From Modestobacter roseus (GTDB lineage: Bacteria; Actinomycetota; Actinomycetes; Mycobacteriales; Geodermatophilaceae), in contig NZ_VLKF01000001.1 in assembly GCF_007994135.1 (NCBI RefSeq), positions 2,852,001 through 2,916,000 of the forward strand: a DNA stretch of 64,000 nt, given 5' to 3'. Positions 36,034-44,770 of this stretch are shown piece after piece (position 1 is the stretch's first letter; each line of letters begins with the position of its first letter). The notes beneath the pieces are model-generated. The model did not search any database, had not been told where the DNA came from, and saw nothing but the letters and a program-made list of their open reading frames with translations. Position numbers and translations under genes: made by a program.

Positions 36034-37150
36034 AGAACCCGCGGACCAGGTCGCACACCCGGTCGACGTCGTCGTCGGTGACCCCGACGAACAGCGGGAG
36101 CGAGATCTCCTGCCGGTACCAGCGCTCGGCGACCGGGCAGCTGCCCCGCTGGTAGCCCAGGTCGGCGAAGACCGGATGCCAGTGCGCCGGCAGGTAGTTG
36201 ACCTGCACGCCGACGCCGGCGGCGCGCAGGTGCTCGAACAGCGCCCGCCGGGCGTCCTCGGGCACCCGTGCGGGGTAGAGGTGCCAGGCGACGTCGGCGT
36301 CGGCCGGGCGGGCCGGCCGCGTGACCTCAGGGACGTCGGCCAGCGCGGCGTCGTACCGGGCGCTCAGCTCGGCCCGCCGTTGCTTGAACTGCGACAGCCG
36401 GCGCAGCTGGCTGGAGCCGAGGGCGCACAGCACGTCGGGCAGCCGGTAGTTCAGGCCGAGGGCGTGCACCTCCTGGTGCCACGGGCCCTCGTCCGGCTCG
36501 CGTTGCTCGGCGGGGTCCCGGACCAGGCCGTGGTTGCGGAAGCGGGCGGCCCGCGTCAGCAGCTCCGGGGAGGTGCTGACCACTGCCCCGCCCTCCGCGG
36601 TGGTCAGGTTCTTCGTGGCGAAGAAGCTGAAGGTGGTGAGGTCAGCCAGGGAGCCGACCGGGCGACCGCGCCAGGTGGTGCCGATGGAGTGGGCGGCGTC
36701 CTCCAGCAGCAGGGCGCCTGCGCCGGCGGCGACCTCGCGGAGGGCGTCCATGTCCGCCGGCGCCCCGGCGTAGTCGACCGAGGCGACCACCGTGGTGCGA
36801 CTGGTGACGGCCGCCGCGGCGGCACCCGGGTCCAGACAACCGGAGGCCTCGTCCACGTCGGCGAAGACGACCCGCGCGCCCAGCAGCGCAGCGGTGGCGG
36901 CAGTGGCGACGAAGGTGAGCGGCGGGACCACCACCTCCTGCCCGGGGCCGACGCCGGCCGCGGCGTAGGCGGTGTGCAACGCCGCCGTCCCGGAGGTGAC
37001 CGCGACCGCCGGGTGCCCACCGGTCCAGCCCGCGAGGTCGTCCTCGAAGCGGGTCACCGCCGGCCCGGTGGTCAGGAACGGGTCGGTGATCGCCGCGGCG
37101 ACGGCGGCGACGTCGGACTCGTCGACCGACTGCCGGGCGTAGGGCAGCAC
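36023..37150 (-). CDS. pseC: UDP-4-keto-6-deoxy-L-AltNAc aminotransferase, PseC (DegT/DnrJ/EryC1 family)
   Basis: A 375-residue PLP sugar aminotransferase. The start LPYARQSVDESDVAAV and the segment FLTTGPAVTRFEDDLA match PseC. SGTAALHTAYAA binds the PLP phosphate, DAAHSIG holds the Asp, and the Schiff-base Lys lies in FSFFATKNLTTAEGG. It adds the 4-amino group to the product of PseB. The GTG at 37150 lies five bases after pseB's stop on the same strand, with no clear Shine-Dalgarno; a CTG overlapping that stop is an alternative. C-terminal segments NYRLPDVLCALG and HLYPARVPE are typical of the family. Confidence 0.9.
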   Translation of the reverse strand: MLPYARQSVDESDVAAVAAAITDPFLTTGPAVTRFEDDLAGWTGGHPAVAVTSGTAALHTAYAAAGVGPGQEVVVPPLTFVATAATAALLGARVVFADVDEASGCLDPGAAAAAVTSRTTVVASVDYAGAPADMDALREVAAGAGALLLEDAAHSIGTTWRGRPVGSLADLTTFSFFATKNLTTAEGGAVVSTSPELLTRAARFRNHGLVRDPAEQREPDEGPWHQEVHALGLNYRLPDVLCALGSSQLRRLSQFKQRRAELSARYDAALADVPEVTRPARPADADVAWHLYPARVPEDARRALFEHLRAAGVGVQVNYLPAHWHPVFADLGYQRGSCPVAERWYRQEISLPLFVGVTDDDVDRVCDLVRGFFRA

Positions 37151-37155
37151 GTTGG

Positions 37156-38151
37156 TCAGTCCAGGGCGGCGACGAGCTCGCGCAGCTCGTCGACGCCCAG
37201 CAGCAGGTCGTTGGTGTCCGACCGGTAGGCGAACCCGTCGGGCAGCGGCTCCCCGGTCGGCGGCTCGTAGCCCCAGCCGGCGAGGTAGGGGGTGATGACG
37301 TAACGGTCGCCGGTGCGCAGCGTCCGCCGGGAGTCGTCGGCGGCGATCATCTCCTCGTGCAGCTTCTCCCCGGGGCGGATCCCCACCTCCTCGGTGGCCG
37401 CACCGGGCGCGATGGCCTCGGCGAGGTCGATCAGCCGGCTGCTGGGGATGCGGGGCACGTAGAGCTCCCCGCCGGCCATCTGGTCCAGTGAGTCGACGAC
37501 GAACTCGACGGCCTGCGGCAGGGTGATCCAGAAGCGGGTCATCCGGGCGTCGGTGATCGGCAGCGGGCGCCCCTCGGCGGCCAGCCGGCGGAAGAACGGG
37601 ATCACGCTGCCGCGGCTGCCCAGCACGTTGCCGTAGCGCACCACGCTGAACCGGGTGGGCTGGTGGGCGGCGTAGTGGTTGGCCGAGATGAACATCCGGT
37701 CGGCGCACAGCTTCGTCGCGCCGTAGAGATTGATCGGGCTCGAGGCCTTGTCCGTGGACAGCGCCACGACCTTCTGCACGCCGGTGTCGATGGCCGCCTC
37801 GACGACGTTCTCCGACCCGTTGACGTTGGTGCGGATGAACTCGACCGGGTTGTACTCGGCGGTGTCGACCTGCTTGAGCGCCGCGGCGTGGACCACGATG
37901 TCGACGCCGTCCATGGCTCGGCGCAGGCGCTCGCGGTCCCGGATGTCGCCGATGAACCAGCGCAGCCGGGCCTCGCCCGGGAAACGGCCGCGCATGTCGT
38001 GCTGCTTGAGCTCGTCCCGGCTGAAGACGACCACGCGCCGGGCACCCAGGTCCAGCGCCCGCCGGACGAAGGCGGTGCCGAAGGAACCCGTGGCTCCGGT
38101 GACCAGGACCGACGCGCCCTCCAACGAGGTCCGGCCTGTCAGCTCTGCCAC
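37156..38151 (-). CDS. pseB: UDP-N-acetylglucosamine 4,6-dehydratase (inverting), PseB
   Basis: A 331-residue short-chain dehydrogenase that removes water from UDP-GlcNAc and inverts C5, the first step of pseudaminic acid synthesis. Motifs: NADP-binding GATGSFGTAFV, then SRDELKQHDM, AAALKQVDTAEYNP and the catalytic STDKASSPINLYGATK (Asp, Lys, Tyr). Also seen are VVRYGNVLGSRGSV, MTRFWITL and GIRPGEKLHEEMI, all as in H. pylori FlaA1. It lacks membrane helices, unlike the retaining PglF/CapD group. The GTG at 38151 has a G-rich stretch upstream. The 86-base gap to divergent pseF should hold both promoters. Confidence 0.93.
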   Translation of the reverse strand: MAELTGRTSLEGASVLVTGATGSFGTAFVRRALDLGARRVVVFSRDELKQHDMRGRFPGEARLRWFIGDIRDRERLRRAMDGVDIVVHAAALKQVDTAEYNPVEFIRTNVNGSENVVEAAIDTGVQKVVALSTDKASSPINLYGATKLCADRMFISANHYAAHQPTRFSVVRYGNVLGSRGSVIPFFRRLAAEGRPLPITDARMTRFWITLPQAVEFVVDSLDQMAGGELYVPRIPSSRLIDLAEAIAPGAATEEVGIRPGEKLHEEMIAADDSRRTLRTGDRYVITPYLAGWGYEPPTGEPLPDGFAYRSDTNDLLLGVDELRELVAALD

Positions 38152-38237
38152 GTGTTCCCCCGCTCGTCCGTCGACCTGACTCCGGATCGTGTCACAGCGC
38201 CTGCCGAGCCCGTCTCCGGGTCGGGCAGGATGGCCGG
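38152..38237. promoter_or_regulatory. Divergent promoter region between pseB and pseF
   Basis: Only 86 bases separate the divergent starts of pseB-pseC and pseF, so promoters for both arms must lie here or overlap the genes. I see no convincing -35/-10 pair or operator. Shared control is likely because both arms serve one pathway. Confidence 0.4.
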
Positions 38238-38969
38238 GTGCGGGTGGTCGCGGTGGTGCAGGCACGGATGGGCTCGACTCGGCTGCCGGGGAAGGTGCTG
38301 CGCCCGCTGGGCGGGCGGCCGGTCCTGTCCTGGGTGTTGCGGGCGGTGCACGAGAGCGGCTGCGCCGACGCGGTGGTGGTCGCCACGAGCGACCTGCCGG
38401 AGGACGACCCGGTCGCGCGGCTGGCCGCGCAGGAGGGCGCAGCCGTGGTCCGCGGCTCGGCCGAGGACGTCCTGGACCGTTACCTGCTGGCGCTGCGTGA
38501 ACACCCGGCCGACGCGGTGGTCCGGCTGACCGCCGACTGCCCGCTGCTCGACCCGGCCCTGCTGCGCACGGTCGTGGCCGCGTGGCGGGCGGCGCCGGAG
38601 ACGACCGACTACGTGGCGACGACGCTCGAGCGCACCCTGCCGCGTGGGCTGGACGTCGAGCTGGTGACGGCGGCAGCGCTGCGGGTGGCCGGCCGTGCGG
38701 CCCGGGGCCACGACCGCGCGCACGTCACCTCCTACGTGTGGAGCCGGCCGGCCGACTTCCGCCTGCTGGGCATCGTGGTGCGGCCGGGCGCCGCCGAACT
38801 GCGGGTCACCCTGGACACCCTCGAGGACGCCGCGCTGCTGGACGGCGTCGTGGCCACCACCGGCGACCGCGCGCCTGCCTGGCGGGAGGTGGTCGAGCTG
38901 CTGCGCTCCCGACCAGACCTCGTCGACCTCAACGCCGCGGTGCAGCAGAAGGAGCTCGAGGAGGGCTGA
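38238..38969 (+). CDS. pseF: CMP-pseudaminic acid cytidylyltransferase, PseF/SpsF-like
   Basis: A 243-residue nucleotidyltransferase of the CMP-sugar synthetase family. The P-loop-like nucleotide site is VQARMGSTRLPGKVLRPLGG, with LTADCPLLD as the metal-binding motif. SpsF and PseF proteins activate nonulosonic acids with CTP. The length is close to PseF. It is divergent from pseB-pseC, and pseI lies 2 kb away, completing the pathway. The GTG at 38238 is the family start. No other CMP-sugar synthetase candidate is in the window. Specificity for pseudaminic rather than legionaminic acid is inferred from PseB, PseC and PseI. Confidence 0.85.
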   Translation: MRVVAVVQARMGSTRLPGKVLRPLGGRPVLSWVLRAVHESGCADAVVVATSDLPEDDPVARLAAQEGAAVVRGSAEDVLDRYLLALREHPADAVVRLTADCPLLDPALLRTVVAAWRAAPETTDYVATTLERTLPRGLDVELVTAAALRVAGRAARGHDRAHVTSYVWSRPADFRLLGIVVRPGAAELRVTLDTLEDAALLDGVVATTGDRAPAWREVVELLRSRPDLVDLNAAVQQKELEEG

Positions 38970-39006
38970 CCCCCGGCGGCCGCCCACCCTCGGCGGGTCC
39001 TGCTCC

Positions 39007-41967
39007 TCAGCTCGCCAGCCGGGACCCCTCGCGGCCGGCGACGACCTCCAGGCGGCTGGGGATCCGGGTGCGCAGCTCCTCCACGTGGCTGATCACCCCG
39101 ACCGTGCGTCCGCCACGGCGCAGCTCGTCGAGGACGGTCATCACCGCGTCGAGCGCCCGCGGGTCGAGGGTGCCGAAGCCCTCGTCGACGAAGAGGGTGT
39201 CGATCTGTACCCCGCCGCTCTCCGCGGTGACCACGTCGGCCAGCCCGAGCGCGAGAGCGAGGGAGGCCATGAAGCTCTCGCCGCCGGAGAGCGTCTTGGT
39301 GGGCCGCCGCGCCCCGGTGTACTCGTCGAGCACGTCCAGCCCCAGCCCGCCGCGGGCGCCGTGCCGGCCCAGGGCGTCACTGTGCAGGAAGCGGTAGCGC
39401 CCGCCGGACATGTCGGCCAGCCGTCGGCTGGCGACCTCCGCGACCTGCTCCAGCCGGGCGGCGAGCACGAAGGCCTGCAGCCGCATCCGCAACGTGTTGG
39501 CCCCTCGCCCGTTCACCAGGTCGGCCAGGCCGGTCACCTGGTCGGCGACCGCGCGACGCTCCTCCAGCTCCAGCTCCACCGTGGTGAGCTCCGCGGTCAG
39601 CCCGGTGAGCGAGGCCAGGCAGCTGCCCGCCGCGGCGAGCTCGGCGACGGCGGCCTCCCGGGCAGCGGTCGCGCCCTGGCAGGCACCGGTCAGTGCGGCC
39701 AGGTCGGCCCGCGGGGGCAGGTCGGCCAGCTCGGGTTCGGCGAGCACGGCGGTCGCCACGGACCACTGCTGGTCGTGCTCGGTGACGCGCCGCTCGAGGG
39801 CGGCCGCCCGGGACCGGTCCAGGAGCGCGTCGGCGGCGGAGAGCAGGTCGGGGAAGCCGGCTCCGGCCACCCGCTCGGCAGCCAGCCGGCGCGCGCGCTC
39901 GGCTGCAGTACGGGCCCGCAGCTCCGCCGCCTCGGCGTCGACCACCGCCTCGCAGCGCTCGGCCTCCGCGGTCAGCCGGCGGATGCGGGCGGTCAGGTCG
40001 CGGTCGTCGCCGCGGGCGGCGGCCAGCCGGTCGCGCACCTCCACCAGCGCGCGCTCGGCGGCGGTGCGGTGGGCCTGCCGGGTGACCAGCTGCTCGCGCT
40101 GCTCGGCCAGCGCGGTCGCGGCGGCGTCGCGCTCCGCGGACCGCTGGACCAGCTCGCGCCGGGCGGCGTCGAGCCCCTGCGCCCGCTCGCGCAGCTCGCG
40201 CGCGGCCGCGGTGGCGGCTGCGACCGTCTGCTCGTGCCCGGCCGGCGGCAGCTCACCAGCGCGAGCCAGGAGGACGGCGAGCTCCCGCTCCCCCTCCTGC
40301 AGGGACCGCTGCAGCTCGAGGTGGTGTGCCTCGCGCTCGTCGGCGCGGGCTCGGGCCGCGTCCTCGTCGGCGCGGGTGACGGGCGAGCCCTCGGCGGCTG
40401 CCGGTGCCGGGTGCTCGGTGCCGCCGCACACCGGGCAGGGCGCGCCGTCGGTGAGCTGCGCGGCGAGCTCCGCGGCCATGCCGTCGAGCCGCCGGGCCCG
40501 CAGGTCGTGCCACGTCTCCCGGTCGTCGAGCCACTCCTCGCGAGCCCGCAGGGCGGCTGCCCGCCGGGCGACGAGCTGATCGGTGGTCGCGGCGGCGTCC
40601 CGGGCGGCGACGAGCGCGGCATGTGCCTGCTCGGCGGTGGCGGTCGCACCGGGCAGCGCGGCGGCCGCCTCGGCCGCGGCCGCGACCGCCGACTCGAGGG
40701 CGGCCAGCCGCGCCGGCCACTCGGCGGCCGAGCGGGCACCGCGCTCGCACTCCGCGGTGAGGCCGGCGATCTCGCGGACGGCGGCGGTGACCTCGCGTTC
40801 CAGGACTGCGGCGCGGTCGACCTCGGGGAGGAGGGTGCGCAGCTCGGCGGCCTCGTCCCGGAGGGTGCGGGAGAGCACGGTGTCCGCCGGCCGGTCGGCG
40901 GCCACCTCCGCCCAGGACCGCTGGGCGGCCGACAGGGCGGCCTCGGCGGTCTCGGCCTCCTGAGCGGCACGCCCGGCCGCCTCCAGCACGTCACGCACCG
41001 GCTCGGCCCGGGTGCCGGCCTCCAGGGCGGCCCGCAGGGGGCGCAGGTCGGCGGCCTCGGCCTGGAGGCGGGCGAGATCGGCCCGGGCGCGGTCGCGCCG
41101 GACGTGGCGCGCCTCCTCCTCGCGGGCCCGCGCCAGCTCCGCGTCCGCCTGGGCCACCGCGGCAGCGGCACGGGTGGCTGCCTCCTCCTGCCGGGCGAGC
41201 CGCTCGGCGGCCTCGGCCCCCACCTGACGGACCCAGCCGGCGGCGTGCGCCGGCTCCGCCGCGCCGACCAGCTCCGGCGCCAGCTCCTCGGGCACCTCGA
41301 CGTCGGCGACCTGCGCGACCCGGGCGAGCACGGTGCTGGCCCGAACCCGCAGCTCGTCGAGCTCGGCGCGCGCGGCCCGGCGCTGCTCGTCGAGCCAGGT
41401 CTCCACCCGGGCGAAACGGCCGACGTCGAACAGCGTGCGCAACAGCCGCTGGCGGTCATCCGGCTCGGCCCGCAGGAAACGGGCGAAGTCGCCCTGGGGC
41501 AGCAGCACGACCTGGCAGAACTGCTCGGCGGAGAGCCCCAGCCGGGTGCGCAGGTGTTCGGACCCCTCGTCGATGCGGGTGCTCACCGGCTCCCAGCCGC
41601 CGTCGGTGAGCCGCTGGACCGTCAGCCGGGCCTGCTCCGTGGTCCACCCCGTGCCGCGACGCTTGGGACGCTGCTGCTCCGGCCGGCGGGTGACCAGCAG
41701 CCGCTCACCGCCCAGGGTCACCTCGCACTCCACCTCGGTGCGCACGGCCTCCCCCGCGTGGTCGCTGCGCAACCGCTTCTCCTCGCCCCGCGCACCCGGG
41801 ACCGTGCCGTACAGGGCGAAGACGACGGCGTCGAGCAGGGTGGTCTTGCCCGCCCCGGTGGGGCCCCACAGCAGGAAGAGCCCGTCCCGGCCGACGTCGT
41901 CGAAGTCGACCTCCACCCGGTCGGCGAACGGCCCGAAGGCGCTCACCGTGAGCCGGTGCACCCTCAC
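39007..41967 (-). CDS. sbcC: Nuclease SbcCD ATPase subunit SbcC
   Basis: A 986-residue SMC/Rad50-like ATPase that, with SbcD, opens and cuts DNA hairpins and protein-blocked ends. The N-terminal half-site has Walker A GPTGAGKTTLLD. Long Ala/Glu/Arg-rich coiled coils flank a zinc hook at CPVCGGTEHP. The C-terminal half has the signature TLSGGESFMASLALAL and Walker B TLFVDEGFGTLD. It acts in DNA repair in the cytoplasm. The GTG at 41967 overlaps the sbcD stop as GTGA. Intact motifs indicate an active protein. Confidence 0.95.
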   Translation of the reverse strand: MRVHRLTVSAFGPFADRVEVDFDDVGRDGLFLLWGPTGAGKTTLLDAVVFALYGTVPGARGEEKRLRSDHAGEAVRTEVECEVTLGGERLLVTRRPEQQRPKRRGTGWTTEQARLTVQRLTDGGWEPVSTRIDEGSEHLRTRLGLSAEQFCQVVLLPQGDFARFLRAEPDDRQRLLRTLFDVGRFARVETWLDEQRRAARAELDELRVRASTVLARVAQVADVEVPEELAPELVGAAEPAHAAGWVRQVGAEAAERLARQEEAATRAAAAVAQADAELARAREEEARHVRRDRARADLARLQAEAADLRPLRAALEAGTRAEPVRDVLEAAGRAAQEAETAEAALSAAQRSWAEVAADRPADTVLSRTLRDEAAELRTLLPEVDRAAVLEREVTAAVREIAGLTAECERGARSAAEWPARLAALESAVAAAAEAAAALPGATATAEQAHAALVAARDAAATTDQLVARRAAALRAREEWLDDRETWHDLRARRLDGMAAELAAQLTDGAPCPVCGGTEHPAPAAAEGSPVTRADEDAARARADEREAHHLELQRSLQEGERELAVLLARAGELPPAGHEQTVAAATAAARELRERAQGLDAARRELVQRSAERDAAATALAEQREQLVTRQAHRTAAERALVEVRDRLAAARGDDRDLTARIRRLTAEAERCEAVVDAEAAELRARTAAERARRLAAERVAGAGFPDLLSAADALLDRSRAAALERRVTEHDQQWSVATAVLAEPELADLPPRADLAALTGACQGATAAREAAVAELAAAGSCLASLTGLTAELTTVELELEERRAVADQVTGLADLVNGRGANTLRMRLQAFVLAARLEQVAEVASRRLADMSGGRYRFLHSDALGRHGARGGLGLDVLDEYTGARRPTKTLSGGESFMASLALALGLADVVTAESGGVQIDTLFVDEGFGTLDPRALDAVMTVLDELRRGGRTVGVISHVEELRTRIPSRLEVVAGREGSRLAS

Positions 41968-43112
41968 TGGGCGGCCTCCTCACGCGCCACGGCGGCCAGC
42001 GCCCGGGCCAACAGGTCCCGCTCGCCGCGCGCGGGGGCCACCTGCCGGACGTGGCTCACGAACTCCTCGGCGACCTCGAGATCACCGCGTCCGGAGAGCC
42101 GCTCGGTGTAGCTGCGCCCGTCGGCGACCGCCCCCGAGCCCACCCACTCCAGGTGCACAGAGTGCCGGAACCGGCCCTGCAACTGCCGCATCGGATCGGC
42201 GGGGCGCACCGCATCGGTCAACTGGGCGGAGACGAAGTGCTCCTCGACCGCCGCCAGCTCCGGATCGGCCAGCAGCTCCGCCAGCTCTCCGCGCAGCAGG
42301 GTCAGCTGCCGCGGCGCCGGCAGCGGGACGGGCCGCACCCCGGCCAGTCCGCGGGCGTCGAGGTCGACCAGCCAGGCCTGCTTGTCCTGACCCGCCTCGC
42401 CGAACGAGTAGGCCAGCGGCGAGCCGCTGTAGCGGATCCGCGGGGTCAGCGTCTGCGGCCGGTGCAGGTGGCCCAGGGCGACGTAGTCGACGCCGTCGAA
42501 CACCGACGCCGGGACGAGGTCGACGCCACCGACGCAGATGTCGCGCTCGCTGTCGCTGGCCACCCCGCCGCCGACGAAGGCGTGCGCCAGCACCACCGAC
42601 CGGGCCCCGGGCCGCAGGAACAGGTCGGTGCGGACCCGGTCCATCGCGGCGGCGAGCACCGCCTCGTGGCTGCGTGCCTCCGGCAGCCCGAGCTCGTGCC
42701 GGGCCACCTCGGGCTCCAGGTAGGGCAGCCCGTAGACGGCCACCTCCCCGTGCGCGTCGGCCAGCAGCACCGGCTCGTCGAGCTGGGGGGTGACCGCCCG
42801 CACGTGCACGCCGGAGGCGGCGAGCAGCCCCGAGGCGAAGCCCAGCCGCCGGGCGGAGTCGTGGTTGCCGGGGGTGAGCACCACCTGGGCGCCGGCGGCA
42901 CGCAGCCGGGTCAGCGCCCGGTCCAGCACCGCGGTCGCGTCGGCCGAGGGCACGGCGCGGTCGTACACGTCGCCGGCCACGACGACGGCGTCGACCTGCT
43001 CCGCCCGCACGACGTCGGCCAGCCGGCCCAGCACCGCCTCCTGCTCGGCGAGCAGGTCGGTGCCGTGCAGGGACCGGCCGATGTGCCAGTCGGAGGTGTG
43101 GAGCAACCGCAT
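41964..43112 (-). CDS. sbcD: Nuclease SbcCD exonuclease subunit SbcD
   Basis: A 382-residue calcineurin-like Mn-dependent nuclease, the Mre11 homologue. The five phosphoesterase motifs are visible: TSDWHIGRSLHG, GDVYDRAVPS, LTPGNHDSARRLG, the VVLAHAFVGGG region and GHLHRPQ. A C-terminal capping and SbcC-binding region follows (about 280-382). The ATG at 43112 begins MRLLHTSDWH, the canonical family start. It is coupled to sbcC through a GTGA overlap. It lies beyond the end of the pse cluster and before the conserved birA-acc block. Confidence 0.95.
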   Translation of the reverse strand: MRLLHTSDWHIGRSLHGTDLLAEQEAVLGRLADVVRAEQVDAVVVAGDVYDRAVPSADATAVLDRALTRLRAAGAQVVLTPGNHDSARRLGFASGLLAASGVHVRAVTPQLDEPVLLADAHGEVAVYGLPYLEPEVARHELGLPEARSHEAVLAAAMDRVRTDLFLRPGARSVVLAHAFVGGGVASDSERDICVGGVDLVPASVFDGVDYVALGHLHRPQTLTPRIRYSGSPLAYSFGEAGQDKQAWLVDLDARGLAGVRPVPLPAPRQLTLLRGELAELLADPELAAVEEHFVSAQLTDAVRPADPMRQLQGRFRHSVHLEWVGSGAVADGRSYTERLSGRGDLEVAEEFVSHVRQVAPARGERDLLARALAAVAREEAAQ

Positions 43113-43186
43113 GGGCCGGAAGGTAGGTCGGGGTACCGACAGAACCGTCCAGGCGCGCCGTGACGGACCGGTCACGCCGCCGCGGA

Positions 43187-43756
43187 TCAGCGGAACTGCT
43201 GGGTCGTGCCGTCGCCGGGGTCGTCCCACGGCCCTCCGAGGTGACCGACCTGGTCCCGCGCGCGGCGGTCGGCGTCCTCCTCGACCAGCTGGTTGAGCAG
43301 CTGCTGCACGCCCTCGCTGTCGGGGATGGCGGAGAAGACGGTGGGGCCGCCCTCCCCCGCGGTCTCGATGGAGACCGTGCCCGAGCGGACGACGCGGTCC
43401 CACAGGGTCTGCCGGTAGGACACGTCGGTGATGCGGGACAGGCCGATGTCGCGGCCGGACCGGGCGAGCACCCCGGTGCGGTGGAGCAGCCGGTGGGTGG
43501 TGATCACGTAGTGCGTCGTCCGCCAGCGGAGCAGCGGGACGGCGACCAGGACGAGGGCCAGCACCACGGCCGCGCCGACGACCACCAGCCGCCAGAGGGC
43601 CTGCTGGTCCCCCGCCGGGACGAGCGCCGCCCCGAACGACGCCACGCCCACCAGCACCAGGAAGAGCACGACCGGGCCGAAGACGGTCGTCCAGTGCGGG
43701 TGCAGGTGGGCCACGACCTCCTCGTCCTCGCCGAGGACCTTCTCCGGGTACGCCAC
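43187..43756 (-). CDS. PH-domain membrane protein (bPH/YdbT-like; Rv3278c-like)
   Basis: A 189-residue membrane protein with two N-terminal helices (about 24-46 and 54-76) followed by a bacterial PH (bPH) domain (about 78-150) containing WRTTHYVITTHRLLHRTGV and DIGLSRITDVSYRQTLWDRV. The charged C-terminus is rich in Asp and Gln. Function is unknown; bPH proteins are often membrane-stress or envelope related. The neighbour birA-accD5-accE5-maf order matches Rv3278c-Rv3282. The start is GTG at 43756. Confidence 0.85.
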   Translation of the reverse strand: MAYPEKVLGEDEEVVAHLHPHWTTVFGPVVLFLVLVGVASFGAALVPAGDQQALWRLVVVGAAVVLALVLVAVPLLRWRTTHYVITTHRLLHRTGVLARSGRDIGLSRITDVSYRQTLWDRVVRSGTVSIETAGEGGPTVFSAIPDSEGVQQLLNQLVEEDADRRARDQVGHLGGPWDDPGDGTTQQFR

Positions 43757-43909
43757 GGGGACAGGATGACCGACCCGGGCGCCGGCGTCACGGCGCCACC
43801 CGCGGCAGCGGGTTCGGCGGCCCGGTCGCGGGGCCGGAGGCTCCCGACCGGGACGACCGGCAGCGGCTCAGCTCACCGGGACACGGCACCTGGCCGGCGG
43901 TGCGGCCCG

Positions 43910-44752
43910 TCAGGGTCGCGATGAGCTCCGCACGTGTCGCACGTCGCCGGAGGCCAGCTCGACGACGCCGGCCGGGGTGCGCACCACCAGCCGGCCGTCC
44001 CAGTCGACGGCCTCGGCGACGCCCTCCAGCACCGACCCGTCGGGCATCGTCACGGCCACCTCGGTGCCCACGGTGCTGCACCAGGCCAGGTAGTCGGCGG
44101 CCAGCCCGGAGGAGACCGGGTCGCCCAGCACCTCGACCCAGCTGCGGTAGCGCCGCTCCAGCACCTGCAGGAAGCCGAGCAGGACGGCGGCCCGGTCGAC
44201 CTCCCCCCCGCGGACCAGCGCCAGCGACGTCCCGGTGCCGGGCAGCTCGTCGGCCGTGGTGGAGACGTTGAGCCCGACGCCCACGACGACGGCGCCGCCC
44301 ACGCTCTCGGCGAGGATCCCGGCGAGCTTCGCCCCGCCGGGGGCGAGCAGGTCGTTGGGCCACTTCAGCGACGCCCGGACGCCGGCGACCTCCCCCACCG
44401 CCTCGGCGAGCGCCACCCCGGTGAGCAGCGAGAGCCAGGCCCGGCGGGCGGCGGGGACGTCGGGGCGCAGCAGCACCGACACGGTCAGGCCGGCGCGCGG
44501 CGGGGACGTCCAGCTGCGGTCCAGCCGCCCGCGCCCGGCCGCCTGGTGCTCGGCGACCAGCACGAGCCCTTCGGGTTCGTCCTGCCCGGCCCGGGCGGCC
44601 AGGTCGGCGTTGGTCGAGCCGACCTCCGCGACCACCTCGACCGCCCGCCACAGCCCGCCGGACGGCCCACCCGTCAGCAGGGCGGTCAGCGCGCCGCCGT
44701 CGAGGGCGGGACGGTCGGGGCGGGGTGCTGCCAGAGGCTCGCCGTCGGTCAC
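43910..44752 (-). CDS. birA: Biotin-[acetyl-CoA-carboxylase] ligase BirA (no DNA-binding domain)
   Basis: A 280-residue biotin protein ligase that attaches biotin to carboxylases, here presumably AccA3 encoded 2.6 kb away. Motifs: [12 protein letters not shown], the biotinoyl-AMP loop [14 protein letters not shown] and [18 protein letters not shown]. The C-terminal SH3-like domain ends the protein. It lacks the N-terminal helix-turn-helix of E. coli BirA, so it is catalytic only. The GTG at 44752 lies 18 bases from the divergent accD5 start, so promoters overlap. Confidence 0.94.
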   Translation of the reverse strand: MTDGEPLAAPRPDRPALDGGALTALLTGGPSGGLWRAVEVVAEVGSTNADLAARAGQDEPEGLVLVAEHQAAGRGRLDRSWTSPPRAGLTVSVLLRPDVPAARRAWLSLLTGVALAEAVGEVAGVRASLKWPNDLLAPGGAKLAGILAESVGGAVVVGVGLNVSTTADELPGTGTSLALVRGGEVDRAAVLLGFLQVLERRYRSWVEVLGDPVSSGLAADYLAWCSTVGTEVAVTMPDGSVLEGVAEAVDWDGRLVVRTPAGVVELASGDVRHVRSSSRP

Positions 44753-44770
44753 GTCACTACGCTACGGCCC

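Noticed and set aside
39007-43112. SbcC-SbcD considered as a phage-defence system
   Set aside because: Both are full-length with all standard motifs and no toxin, nuclease fusion or defence neighbour; ordinary DNA repair genes.
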